NCBI GenBank assembly: GCA_023401595.1
Contig: JAEXDQ010000051.1
Coordinates: 59,392-123,391 of the forward strand
Length of the DNA: 64,000 bases
Reading direction: 5' to 3'
Origin: Spirochaetota bacterium
GTDB taxonomy: Bacteria > Spirochaetota > Spirochaetia > Sphaerochaetales > Sphaerochaetaceae
A program made the position numbers and the translations under genes. Below, piece after piece: positions 17,779 through 26,337 of this stretch (positions within the stretch are counted from its first letter, which is position 1; each line of letters begins with the position of its first letter). The notes below the pieces were generated by a model that was not told where the DNA came from, did no database searches, and saw only the letters and a program-made list of their open reading frames with translations.

Positions 17779-17801
17779 ACCTTTTCTTGTAAAAATTATC
17801 T

Positions 17802-17944
17802 GTTTTGTTTGCATTAGAACGAATTATTGTTAATTTTGCTGATGGATGTTTTTATACTAAAACAAGATAGTCGTTTTTTCGAGCATGTTTGTTTTGTTGC
17901 AATATTCTTTTTATCATGATATTTACGCAACGTTTTGTTGCAAT
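17802..17944. repeat. repeated GTTTTGTTGCA motif upstream of purE
   Basis: Within the 319-base gene-free gap 17688-18006, the 13-mer GTTTTGTTGCAAT occurs exactly twice, at 17891-17903 and 17932-17944 (41 bases apart), and a one-base-longer variant, GTTTTGTTTGCATT, lies at 17802-17815. The region is AT-rich. Position upstream of the first pur gene makes these candidate sites for a purine regulator. Confidence 0.45.
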
Positions 17945-18006
17945 GAAGCGGACGCCTCGCCGAAGATTCCCACGGAATACCAGTACGTCGCTGGCAAATA
18001 TCGGTT

Positions 18007-21000
18007 TCAACCCAGTTGTTCGCACCCCGGTCCCTTGATCGTGCTTTTTCCGCCGGTTCCCTTGATAATCTGTATTTGTGTCGATATCCGTTCTTTCAAT
18101 GCCGGTACATGGCTGATCAAGCCAATCAGTTTGCCGTCATCCCACAACGTGGACAATGCGTCCAACGCCGTATCGAGCGTTTCCGCGTCGAGGGTCCCGA
18201 AGCCTTCGTCGAGGAACAGGGAGTCAACCCTGACCTGTTTGCTTGCCATCTGGGAAAGTCCCAATGCCAACGCAAGGCTGACCAGGAAACTTTCACCGCC
18301 GGAAAGATTCTTCGTTGAACGAAGGTCTCCGCCCTGATAGTTATCGATCACGGAGATATCCAACGCCTCCTGCCGCGACCTTACCAGCAGATACCGGTCC
18401 GTCATGGAGGCCAGTTTCCGGTTCGACTGCGCCAACAGTATGTCGAACGTGATGCCCTGCGCATAGTTTCTGAACTTTTTGCCGTCGCTGGAGCCGATCA
18501 GGGCGTACAGGGAATCCCATGTCTGTAGCTGCCGTAGTTGGCTTTCGATGGCTTGGACGGTCGCTTCCTGCTGTGTACGGAGAATTCCGTCCGCTTCCAG
18601 TCTCTGTTGCAACGAACCAATCTGCCGCAAGGTCTCCTCATAGGTTTCGCGATATTTTGAAAGAATCTCTTCCAAAATAGCCTCATCGGTGTACGGAGGC
18701 TGCGGAGCTTGCGCTTCCAGCTCCTGCTTGTGCCGTTCAAGCTCCCCCCGTTCGGATTCAAGCCTGAGACCGCGATTTCGCAAGGCTTGTTCATGTTCTT
18801 GCAGTCGCCTAAGCTCCTGTTCCGGTATCAGGGCTTCCAGGAAGTCCTCCAGGCAGGCGAATCCATTGGCGGCGAGTTCCCGACGGAACGTATCTTTTTT
18901 CTGATCGAGGAGCTTCCTCAGCTCTTCGATACGTTTGCGCGATGCGGCAAGCCTGTCATTGAGCGAGGAGGACGCCGCCGATGCGCTGTGCAACTGCTCT
19001 CTCGCCCGTTCCAAGGTCGATTGCGCATCGTTCAGGCGTTGCCGCGTCGAGGTCTCCTCAACATCGCAATCCTTGTCGCCGAACATGGATTTTCGCTCTT
19101 CGCGTAATGTGTCCAGGAAATTGATCGCAACCAGGAGGTCCTTCCGCGCGGCGGTCAGCCGGTCTTCACTTTGCTTCAGCAGATAGCCGGCGCCATCGAG
19201 CTTGCCTTCATTCACCGCCAGCCGTTTCACCGCGTCGTCCCGACGGTTTGAGTATGCCTTGTATCCATCGCAACTGGTCCGTAACGTCTGTTTCAGTTTC
19301 ATGACGCTGGGAACGGACGGAAAGCCTTCAGGGATGTCGATTCCCAATTCATCACAGGTCTTCCGTAGCTCGGACACCTTGTCGTTTCTGGAATCGACGG
19401 TTTGTCCGATATCCTCGGAGGTACGCCGGAGCGTTTGTTCCGCTTGCTGAAGCTGGACATCCGCTGTATTCCGCGCCGTCTTTGCGTCTGAAAGCTGATC
19501 GGTCAAGGTATCCAAAGCGCTTCTGGCGGCTGCAAGTTCGAGGTTCAGCTGTTCCTGCCGCAGGACGTTCTCCTGCAAGGCCTCATAGCTGGCCCTCAGT
19601 TGCGCAAGCGTTTTTTCACACTGGGAAACGATCGCCGCGGGATCCTCCGCAAGCAACGGTTCATCTTTGAATAACGTGATGAAATGAGTTCGCGATTCTT
19701 CTATTTGGATTTGCAAGGCCGCCAAGGCGTCTTGCAGGTTCCTTGTCATAGTTTCAATCTGGCCCTTCTCAAGAAGGGACTTCTCCAGATTCCGTTGCGC
19801 GTCGATGAGCTGTCCGGACATCTCTTCTTGCGGCGCGGACGTAACGTCGGCGTCGTGTTCATGAGGTCCGACGTCTGCCATGTACGGGTGTTCCAGAGAA
19901 CCGCAAAGCGGACAGGGGAGGCCCTGTTCAAGCTTGTCGCGATACTGGGCGAGGTCGCGGTTCTGTATCGCCAATGCGATTTTGTCGTCAAGCGCCTGGA
20001 TCAATTGCCGCTGTACGGCGATAGTGTTTTCAAGCGCCTGACGCTCCTGCGCGACCCGCCGTTGCTCCGCGGCCATACGCTCCTTGTCCTCAAGGAGCTT
20101 TTCATAGCGGTTCGCGCAGTCCAGTTCTTCCTTCGCCTTGCCGAGCGCCTCCGACAGCCTGCGGGATTGTTCATTGACCGACCCGCCGTTTCCTTTACGG
20201 GACAGCTCTTGCAATTCTTTCTGAAGCGTTTCATACGTCGCTTTTTGTCCCGCATGGGCTTGTACGATGTTCTCCACCGCTGTAACGCAAGCTACAAGCT
20301 CTTCGTTCCGTGTCTCGACTTCCTGCGAACGGAGGTCGCGGTCTTCCTCCAAACGCTCGAGACGTTCCGACGCGTTCTGGATTGACTCGATCCGGTCGAA
20401 CAGCAATTCCAACATGTCCGCGAGCTGCTCATGCCCTTTATGCGCTTGCAGGTATTCTTCCGCTTCCTGCCGTTCCCGCCTGATATCCCCGATCCCGCGT
20501 TTGAGATCATCCAGGGCCGCCTGCGCGGACGCCCGCTCTACTTCATACGACGCTACGGCCGTTTCCAATGAACGGGCGTCCTGTCGGGCGTGGACGATCT
20601 TGGCGTCCTGCTCCCTGACATGCCTGATCAATTCGGTCAGGCTGTTCGCCTGCTTGAGCGTTTCGTCGTAGACGGCGGTCGCGTTCTCCCGCTCCTTTTT
20701 CGCCTGCTCAACCAGTTCCCCTTGTGTCTTCAGGCTTGTTTCAAGTTCCAGTCTTTCTTTTTCGTTTTCAGCCTGATTCGTTTCAAGGATCTGTAGCTCT
20801 TTCCACCCGGAATGCAGCGGCCTGGCCGTTTCATACCGTGCGAGGGACGCTTTGTCCTGTGCGAATTCGGCCTCATCGTCCATGTAGGTCCTGAGCGATT
20901 CCTGGAGCTGCCGCTCCCGCTGCGCCAGATTCCGGTTGTCGGCATACCAACGTTGGGCCTGTTGAGCCGACCGTATCCACTGGTCAAGTTCTTTTGACCG

Positions 21001-21690
21001 AAGCTCCAGGGACGCGATTTCCTGTTTCTGGTCTTCAAGCTCCTGCGGGGTGAATAGCCGGAGATTGTCGGCTTCGCTCTGCAATGCCGCCAGCTTGTCC
21101 TTCTCCTCCCGGTACCGCCGTTGGACGGCGATGGATATTTCCGAATAGATACCGGTTCCCGTGATTTGTTCAAGAATCGGGGCGCGTTGGTCGCTGCCGG
21201 CCTGCAGGAACGCCGCGAACTGCCCTTGCGCCAGCATCACCGATCTGGTGAACTGGTCGAAGCTCATCCCCGTGACCTGTTCAATGCTTGTCTCGACCTC
21301 CTTGAGCGTAGATGCGAGTATTCTGCCTGTGGCGGCGTCGGAAAGCTCCCGCTTCTGGTCCTGCAACGCCCCGGTGGCAAGGCCTCTGGAACGGCGTTGG
21401 CTGAACAGACTCCTGTAGGTGCCCGCGGTGGTGGAGAACGTCACTTCACTGAGACATTCGCCGCAGCCTTGCGTCATGATATCGTTCGTTGTTTTGTTGA
21501 TCCTCGAAAGGCGGGGGGTACGTCCGTACATGGCCAAGGCTATGGCGTCGAGGATCGTCGTCTTTCCGCTTCCGGTAGGTCCCATGATGACGAACAGCCC
21601 ATTTTGCCGGAATTGCGGCGAGGTGAAATCTATCTTCCATTCTCCTGCGAGGGAATTGAGGTTCTTGAACCTGAGGCTGAGTATCCGCAT
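18007..21690 (-). CDS. sbcC: SbcC, Rad50-like exonuclease ATPase subunit
   Basis: A 1227-residue SMC-like ATPase. It has Walker A GPTGSGKTTILDAIALAMYG near residue 37, long coiled-coil arms, a zinc-hook CPLCG near residue 593, then the ABC signature LSGGESFLVSLALALGLS and Walker B SLFLDEGFGTLD at the C-terminus. With SbcD it forms the Mre11-Rad50-type complex that opens hairpins and DNA ends. It lies 4 bases after the sbcD stop, so the two are one transcription unit. Length is somewhat above the usual 1000-1050, because of the coiled coil. Confidence 0.95.
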   Translation of the reverse strand: MRILSLRFKNLNSLAGEWKIDFTSPQFRQNGLFVIMGPTGSGKTTILDAIALAMYGRTPRLSRINKTTNDIMTQGCGECLSEVTFSTTAGTYRSLFSQRRSRGLATGALQDQKRELSDAATGRILASTLKEVETSIEQVTGMSFDQFTRSVMLAQGQFAAFLQAGSDQRAPILEQITGTGIYSEISIAVQRRYREEKDKLAALQSEADNLRLFTPQELEDQKQEIASLELRSKELDQWIRSAQQAQRWYADNRNLAQRERQLQESLRTYMDDEAEFAQDKASLARYETARPLHSGWKELQILETNQAENEKERLELETSLKTQGELVEQAKKERENATAVYDETLKQANSLTELIRHVREQDAKIVHARQDARSLETAVASYEVERASAQAALDDLKRGIGDIRRERQEAEEYLQAHKGHEQLADMLELLFDRIESIQNASERLERLEEDRDLRSQEVETRNEELVACVTAVENIVQAHAGQKATYETLQKELQELSRKGNGGSVNEQSRRLSEALGKAKEELDCANRYEKLLEDKERMAAEQRRVAQERQALENTIAVQRQLIQALDDKIALAIQNRDLAQYRDKLEQGLPCPLCGSLEHPYMADVGPHEHDADVTSAPQEEMSGQLIDAQRNLEKSLLEKGQIETMTRNLQDALAALQIQIEESRTHFITLFKDEPLLAEDPAAIVSQCEKTLAQLRASYEALQENVLRQEQLNLELAAARSALDTLTDQLSDAKTARNTADVQLQQAEQTLRRTSEDIGQTVDSRNDKVSELRKTCDELGIDIPEGFPSVPSVMKLKQTLRTSCDGYKAYSNRRDDAVKRLAVNEGKLDGAGYLLKQSEDRLTAARKDLLVAINFLDTLREERKSMFGDKDCDVEETSTRQRLNDAQSTLERAREQLHSASAASSSLNDRLAASRKRIEELRKLLDQKKDTFRRELAANGFACLEDFLEALIPEQELRRLQEHEQALRNRGLRLESERGELERHKQELEAQAPQPPYTDEAILEEILSKYRETYEETLRQIGSLQQRLEADGILRTQQEATVQAIESQLRQLQTWDSLYALIGSSDGKKFRNYAQGITFDILLAQSNRKLASMTDRYLLVRSRQEALDISVIDNYQGGDLRSTKNLSGGESFLVSLALALGLSQMASKQVRVDSLFLDEGFGTLDAETLDTALDALSTLWDDGKLIGLISHVPALKERISTQIQIIKGTGGKSTIKGPGCEQLG

Positions 21691-21694
21691 CTTG

Positions 21695-22966
21695 CTATCC
21701 TTCGTCCGACAACGTATCGGCGGTCAGGATCGAATGGTAGATTTCATCGAACGCCGCCGACAGGTCCTCTCGCTGCGACTCGACGATACCGTTCTCTTCC
21801 ATGCATCGCGCGAAGACTTCCCGCGGGGTCAGGCTCTCAAGAGTCTGCGCCGCCTCCTGTTGCCGCAATATCGCCTGGGCTTTGCGGAGATTGCGTACCG
21901 CGATGACTTCCACCTGATCCAGCGGGCTGACCATTTGCTCGACGCGCTGTTGCAGGTCTTCGCAGATTTCTTCGCCGTCATAGTCGATTTCCACCCAAGT
22001 CGGACAACGCGGTTCGTCCGCCGAGGCGGTTCGAGAGCCGATTTCCAGCAGTTTCCGCCGGATATGTTCCAAATTTCCTTGTATCTTGACCAGTTTGCGA
22101 AAAACCGGTACGGGAATGTTTCTGACCGTCGGTGCGAGGTCGCTGCCCAGTTCTACGACGCAGACCTGTTTTCGTTGATTCGCCTCGCCGAAACCCATGG
22201 GGATCGGAGAACCGCAATACCTGATGTTTTCCTGACCGCCGACGTTCTGCGGGACGTGGAGATGTCCCAGCGCCACATAGTCGGCGGCAGTCGGGAATAT
22301 GGAGGGGCGCACATGGCTGAGGGAGCCTACGGCGAGATCCCTGACTCCGTCCCCTTCGACGGTGACTGCGCCGATAGTGAACAGGTGGGCCATGCAGACG
22401 ATCGGAACCCTCGTTTGCGCCGATAGCTCGACCATTTTCCGTTCCGCGTCGATAAAATGCCGCGCGACGGCCTCCTGATACGCATGTTCCTTGTCCTCAA
22501 GGGATTCGGCATCGTTCGAAATCCTGATATCCCGGTCATGGAGGAACGGGACGGCGATCACTCCAAGGCTGGGCTTGCCCGTCGCATCGGTCAGGAGCAA
22601 CGCCTCGTTGTCCGGGACGGCCTCGGTGACGACATGGATGTTGAAATGCTTGAGCAAGGAAGAGGACGCGCCAAGCAGGGTCGGACTATCATGGTTGCCG
22701 GAAATGATGACGACATGTCGGCAACAGGTTTTTGGCAGCCGCCCCAGAAAGTCATAGTACGCACGTTGCGCCATGCTTCCGGGTGTCGTCGTGTCGAAGA
22801 TATCTCCGCTGACAATCAGCACCTGGATCCGTTCCCTGTCAATGAGGCCAAGCAGCCAGTCGAGGAACGCCTCGAACTCTACGGCCCGTCTCCGTCCGTA
22901 CAGCTGGCGCCCCAGATGCCAGTCCGAGGTATGGAGTATCCGTATTCTGTCCGTCGTTCCGTCCAT
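21695..22966 (-). CDS. sbcD: SbcD, Mre11-like nuclease subunit
   Basis: A 423-residue metallophosphoesterase. Metal-binding motifs: ILHTSDWHLGRQLYGRRR at the N-terminus, VSGDIFDT, IISGNHDSPTLL and the later GHLHVPQ. The SbcD C-terminal capping region follows. It acts with SbcC in the cytoplasm/nucleoid. AGGAA lies upstream of ATG 22966. Confidence 0.95.
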   Translation of the reverse strand: MDGTTDRIRILHTSDWHLGRQLYGRRRAVEFEAFLDWLLGLIDRERIQVLIVSGDIFDTTTPGSMAQRAYYDFLGRLPKTCCRHVVIISGNHDSPTLLGASSSLLKHFNIHVVTEAVPDNEALLLTDATGKPSLGVIAVPFLHDRDIRISNDAESLEDKEHAYQEAVARHFIDAERKMVELSAQTRVPIVCMAHLFTIGAVTVEGDGVRDLAVGSLSHVRPSIFPTAADYVALGHLHVPQNVGGQENIRYCGSPIPMGFGEANQRKQVCVVELGSDLAPTVRNIPVPVFRKLVKIQGNLEHIRRKLLEIGSRTASADEPRCPTWVEIDYDGEEICEDLQQRVEQMVSPLDQVEVIAVRNLRKAQAILRQQEAAQTLESLTPREVFARCMEENGIVESQREDLSAAFDEIYHSILTADTLSDEG

Positions 22967-22981
22967 GTCGTTTCCTGTGCC

Positions 22982-23042
22982 TTGCCTGTATAGGGCGTTG
23001 CCTGTTATTGGCTTGCCTGTATGGGGCTTGCCTGTATGAGCG
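22982..23042. repeat. four tandem copies of a 15-bp repeat
   Basis: Copies of TTGCCTGTAT(A/G)GGGC-like sequence start at 22982, 22998, 23013 and 23028, immediately upstream of sbcD. The rest of the 307-base gap (22967-23273) is gene-free; around 23145-23240 it holds many TCAGAC/TCTG words that could fold, but no intrinsic terminator or tmRNA-like structure. Confidence 0.6.
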
Positions 23043-23273
23043 TCGTCAGCGCCGTCGCAAAACGGAGAAACCTGCGCTCCATGCCGCCTCGCTTGCGTCC
23101 CTGACCGACAAACCCATGTCCGATGCGAACTTGCCGACGCCCCTCAGATTTCTGATGACCCCTTCAGACATCTCAGAACATCAGACACGTCAGCCAAGTC
23201 AGACCCCCTTCTGGCACGTCCTCTGGCAGGCCTTCTGAAACGGCGGCGCATCTTCGCCCGTCAGCACCGCCTC

Positions 23274-23747
23274 CTAATAGTTCAACTGTTTCAGTTCCCT
23301 TCTGGCGTCGCGGTTCATGTCCCGTTCCTTGATGGCGTCGCGTTTGTCATGCAGTTGTTTTCCTCGGCAGAGCGAAACCTGGACTTTTACGAGATTGCCT
23401 TTCAGATAGACCTTCGTCGGTACCAGCGTGAATCCCTTTTCATCGACCTTGCGTCTCAGCCGCTTGATCTCCTGCTTGTGGGCGAGGAGCTTGCGGTCCT
23501 GGTCGCTTTTGTGGTTGAAGATGCTGGCATGCGTGTAGGGCTGGATGGTGAAGCCGACCAGCACGAGTCCGTCAGGGGCGATCTTCACATAGCTGTCGAC
23601 AAAACTGAACCGGCCTTCCCGGATCGACTTCACCTCTGTTCCGGCGAGCGCTATGCCGCATTCAAGATCTTCCACGACCTCATAGTTGAAATACGCCTTT
23701 TTATTGACTTGCAGGACTTTTATGTCGTTTTTTGAAAACTTTGCCAT
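23274..23747 (-). CDS. smpB: tmRNA-binding protein SmpB
   Basis: A 157-residue SmpB, the partner of tmRNA in ribosome rescue. Typical segments: NKKAYFNYEVVEDLECGIAL, GTEVKSIREGRFSFVDSYV, RKLLAHKQEIKRL and the basic tail RDMNRDARRELK. The start is ATG 23747, with GGGAG overlapping the stop of the upstream gene; a 4-residue longer frame exists. ssrA was not found in the window. Confidence 0.96.
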   Translation of the reverse strand: MAKFSKNDIKVLQVNKKAYFNYEVVEDLECGIALAGTEVKSIREGRFSFVDSYVKIAPDGLVLVGFTIQPYTHASIFNHKSDQDRKLLAHKQEIKRLRRKVDEKGFTLVPTKVYLKGNLVKVQVSLCRGKQLHDKRDAIKERDMNRDARRELKQLNY

Positions 23748-23749
23748 TC

Positions 23750-25270
23750 TTACTCCCAAACGATGCGCATTCCGGTATATTCCCCGCAGGCAGCCCTGTC
23801 CGCGGTACCTACCGTAGCGACGCCGATGTCTGTCGGGCTGTTGATATAGGAGCCACCTTTGACGACCATGTCCGTTGAAAGTCCCGCCGCATCGGCGAGC
23901 CTCTGTATTTCAACGTAGGCTCCGCTGACACGGGCGAGGGGAATGAACCTCGTACTGGTGAACTCCCAGACGCCACCAAGCATCGCGGACGGAGCCGTCG
24001 TGTCCATGTCAATGGTAAGCAACGCTTTCGTATATTCCTTGCCTTGCACGCTGAGCGCCGCCCTAGTCCACTGCTCTTCGGTAGGCAGATGCACATTCTT
24101 TCCGCTCAAGCCGCTCAGCCATTCGCAGAACGCTTGGGCTGCGTAATAGCTGATGTTTCGGATAGGTCGGGAGGACTGTATCGCGGTAGAGGGGAATATC
24201 CCCGCGAGATAATAATCGTCGGACATGCCGTCGGCGACCAGCTGCGACAGGTTCGCCTTGCTCCAGTATGGATTCTGTTCGACGAACAGCGCCCATTGGT
24301 ATTCCGTCACTTCCGTCGCGGCGATAGAGAACGCCCCGGTCGAGACGTCTACGCCCGCTCCTGTGACCGCCGGCCAGATTTCCGGTACGGCGTCTCCCAT
24401 GACGAAGGTCTCCGGAAAATAGGTAAAACCGTCTATCGAAAGTCCTGGGACGGTCAATGCCGAGGTCTGGTTCGCACCCGTATCTCCACCTGCGGTACTT
24501 CCGCCCGCGGCAAGTCCTACCATGTCCGTCAGGCTCCCCTGGTCTGTGAACAGCCGTCCCGCGACGGCGAGCAGCCTGTCGGCGGTAGCCGTATCCTGGA
24601 GCAGACCCGCCGCCAGCAACGTCTCTTTCGCCGCCGATGCGTCGTCAAGTAACGTCTTGCTGGTGATGTGAGCGCAGGCAAGCGTCCAGGCGTCGGAAAT
24701 TTCTTTGCGCAATGCGACGGACGTCGCGGAACCGTCTGAAATTTCAGGTACCAGAACCGTCATGTCGGTTGCCCAGTTGGTATACAACGGGGGAAAGTGG
24801 TATCTGTCGTCGTAATCGGTCACGGTCGACCAGCCGGCAAGGTCGTCCAGGAACTTCTCTGTCAGCCTGTCGATTCCCTGGCGTGTGATGTTCAACGCAT
24901 CGTTTTCGACCGTCTGCTTGCGGGGGAACAACCAGCTGAAGAACACCGGATGACCGACCCTCACGTCCTTTGTCTGCAGTACGACCCCGTCCTTTGAGAA
25001 GCTTATTTCGTGGTCGCCGCTTTCTACGAAGATTTCAAAAGGGGTCGCTCCCTTGTAGACTCCGTCGATGGTGACGGCGACGGAGGTCAATGGACTGGTG
25101 AACGTGACCTTCTTGCCGCCGTTGAGAATTCCCGGCAGGCAACCCACCAGAAACAATACCAAGGCGATCAGCAGGACGCCGAGAATGAGGATATATATGC
25201 CCGGGCGCACGCCTAGGATGGTCGGAAGCGTCACTGGTTCGACTTTCGGTAATTGGACTGGTTTTTTCAT
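23750..25270 (-). CDS. membrane-anchored PEGA and formylglycine-generating-enzyme-like protein
   Basis: A 506-residue protein from ATG 25270. An N-terminal transmembrane helix (about residues 28-48) is followed by a PEGA-like beta domain (SVAVTIDGVYKGATPFEI) and, after a linker, a SUMF1/FGE-sulfatase domain (about residues 290-506: YFPETFVMGDAVPE, ATEVTEYQWALFVEQN, PIRNISYYAAQAFCEWLS, LPTEEQWTRAA, VVKGGSYIN, ACGEYTGMRIVWE). The catalytic function of true FGE cannot be confirmed, and most bacterial members of this type are not sulfatase activators. It reads divergently from lepB and is followed by smpB after 2 bases. The frame is open further upstream, but the promoter geometry supports 25270. 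Confidence 0.85.
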   Translation of the reverse strand: MKKPVQLPKVEPVTLPTILGVRPGIYILILGVLLIALVLFLVGCLPGILNGGKKVTFTSPLTSVAVTIDGVYKGATPFEIFVESGDHEISFSKDGVVLQTKDVRVGHPVFFSWLFPRKQTVENDALNITRQGIDRLTEKFLDDLAGWSTVTDYDDRYHFPPLYTNWATDMTVLVPEISDGSATSVALRKEISDAWTLACAHITSKTLLDDASAAKETLLAAGLLQDTATADRLLAVAGRLFTDQGSLTDMVGLAAGGSTAGGDTGANQTSALTVPGLSIDGFTYFPETFVMGDAVPEIWPAVTGAGVDVSTGAFSIAATEVTEYQWALFVEQNPYWSKANLSQLVADGMSDDYYLAGIFPSTAIQSSRPIRNISYYAAQAFCEWLSGLSGKNVHLPTEEQWTRAALSVQGKEYTKALLTIDMDTTAPSAMLGGVWEFTSTRFIPLARVSGAYVEIQRLADAAGLSTDMVVKGGSYINSPTDIGVATVGTADRAACGEYTGMRIVWE

Positions 25271-25277
25271 GTGGTAA

Positions 25278-25306
25278 AAGGTACTCTCCACGCAGTAACT
25301 TGTCAA
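25278..25306 (-). promoter_or_regulatory. promoter of the PEGA/FGE-like gene, apparently leaderless
   Basis: TTGACA (25301-25306), 17-base spacer, TACCTT (25278-25283), read on the minus strand. Only seven bases separate the -10 from ATG 25270, so transcription should start at or next to the start codon. The -35 overlaps that of the lepB promoter. Confidence 0.6.
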
Positions 25307-25328
25307 CTCGCTCCGATTGTGATACTTT
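25300..25328 (+). promoter_or_regulatory. promoter of lepB, apparently leaderless
   Basis: TTGTCA (25300-25305), 17-base spacer, TACTTT (25323-25328). Seven bases separate the -10 from ATG 25336, and no ribosome binding site precedes that ATG. Confidence 0.6.
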
Positions 25329-25335
25329 CCAGAAT

Positions 25336-26337
25336 ATGGACGAATTCTTTTCAATGATTGAACGTCAGACGGAACGCTGGTTGACCGTTCGCAAGGCGAA
25401 GCGGGCCGCGGAAATAGCCGCTCGCAAGCCAAGGACCTTCTGGGGTGAAGTGAAAGGTTGGGTCGATGCAATCGTGTTCGCCGTATTCGCCGTTCTGCTA
25501 ATCAACCAATATCTGTTCCAGTTGTTCGTCATTCCTTCTCCCTCGATGGAGAAGACCTTGCTGACCGGCGATCGTGTATTCGTCAACAAGACCTCCTATG
25601 GCATTGAGCTGTATCCCGGCGGGAAGAAGCTTTTCACCAAGCACCGTCAGCCGGAACGGGATCAGATCATCACTTTCTACAACCCGAACTATGACTCGCG
25701 AGGGCCGGTATACGACGTCCTTGCGCAGATACTCTACATGGGGACCTTTTCACTTGTGAACATCGATGTCGATGACGCCGGCAATCCTCGTGAACGGCTC
25801 TATGTCAAACGTGCGGCGGGCATGCCGGGGGATGTCGTCAATTTCCGCGATGGGAATGTGATGATCAACCCCGCCGGAACGGATGGTTTCATCGAAGAAA
25901 GCACGTTCCGTTCAGACAACGGGCTTTCTTCGGGGCCGAACCGGTTGGTGGATCCTGAAATCTACGACGGCCTCAAGGCCTACGCCGCTCTGACAGCCTA
26001 TGAGGACAAAGGTCTGACTTCCGCGCCTCAGCATCTGCTCAATTCTTATCAGAGCGTCAAGAATTATTCGGGCCCGGGGGATGAATACCAGGTTCGTTCC
26101 AGCAAGTCCCATGCCCAACGGCTGCTCGATCCGTCCGATTTCTCCGTGAGAAGCGGCGCCGCACGGTATGAACAGGGTATCTACGTACCGGCGCATCATG
26201 TGCTGCCGTTAGGTGACAACCGCGACAACTCGTTTGACGGCCGGTACTTCGGCCCTGTCAATACCGACGATATCAATGGTCGTGTCATAGCCCGTTTCTG
26301 GCCGTTGAACCGGATGAAGGTCCTCACCAACGATTGA
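25336..26337 (+). CDS. lepB: signal peptidase I
   Basis: A 333-residue leader peptidase. An N-terminal cytoplasmic segment and one strong membrane helix (about residues 40-60) precede the catalytic Ser in FVIPSPSMEKTLLTGD and the catalytic Lys in ERLYVKRAAGMPGD; the last family box is LPLGDNRDNSFDGRYFGPV. It cleaves signal peptides on the outer face of the inner membrane. About 110 residues separate the Lys region from the final box, a species-specific insertion. I start it at ATG 25336 because the promoter lies at 25300-25328. It overlaps hemW by one base (TGATG). Confidence 0.94.
   Translation: MDEFFSMIERQTERWLTVRKAKRAAEIAARKPRTFWGEVKGWVDAIVFAVFAVLLINQYLFQLFVIPSPSMEKTLLTGDRVFVNKTSYGIELYPGGKKLFTKHRQPERDQIITFYNPNYDSRGPVYDVLAQILYMGTFSLVNIDVDDAGNPRERLYVKRAAGMPGDVVNFRDGNVMINPAGTDGFIEESTFRSDNGLSSGPNRLVDPEIYDGLKAYAALTAYEDKGLTSAPQHLLNSYQSVKNYSGPGDEYQVRSSKSHAQRLLDPSDFSVRSGAARYEQGIYVPAHHVLPLGDNRDNSFDGRYFGPVNTDDINGRVIARFWPLNRMKVLTND

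Noticed and set aside
22967..23273. tmRNA gene next to smpB
   Set aside because: No tRNA-like ends, CCA or plausible tag reading frame could be found in this gap.
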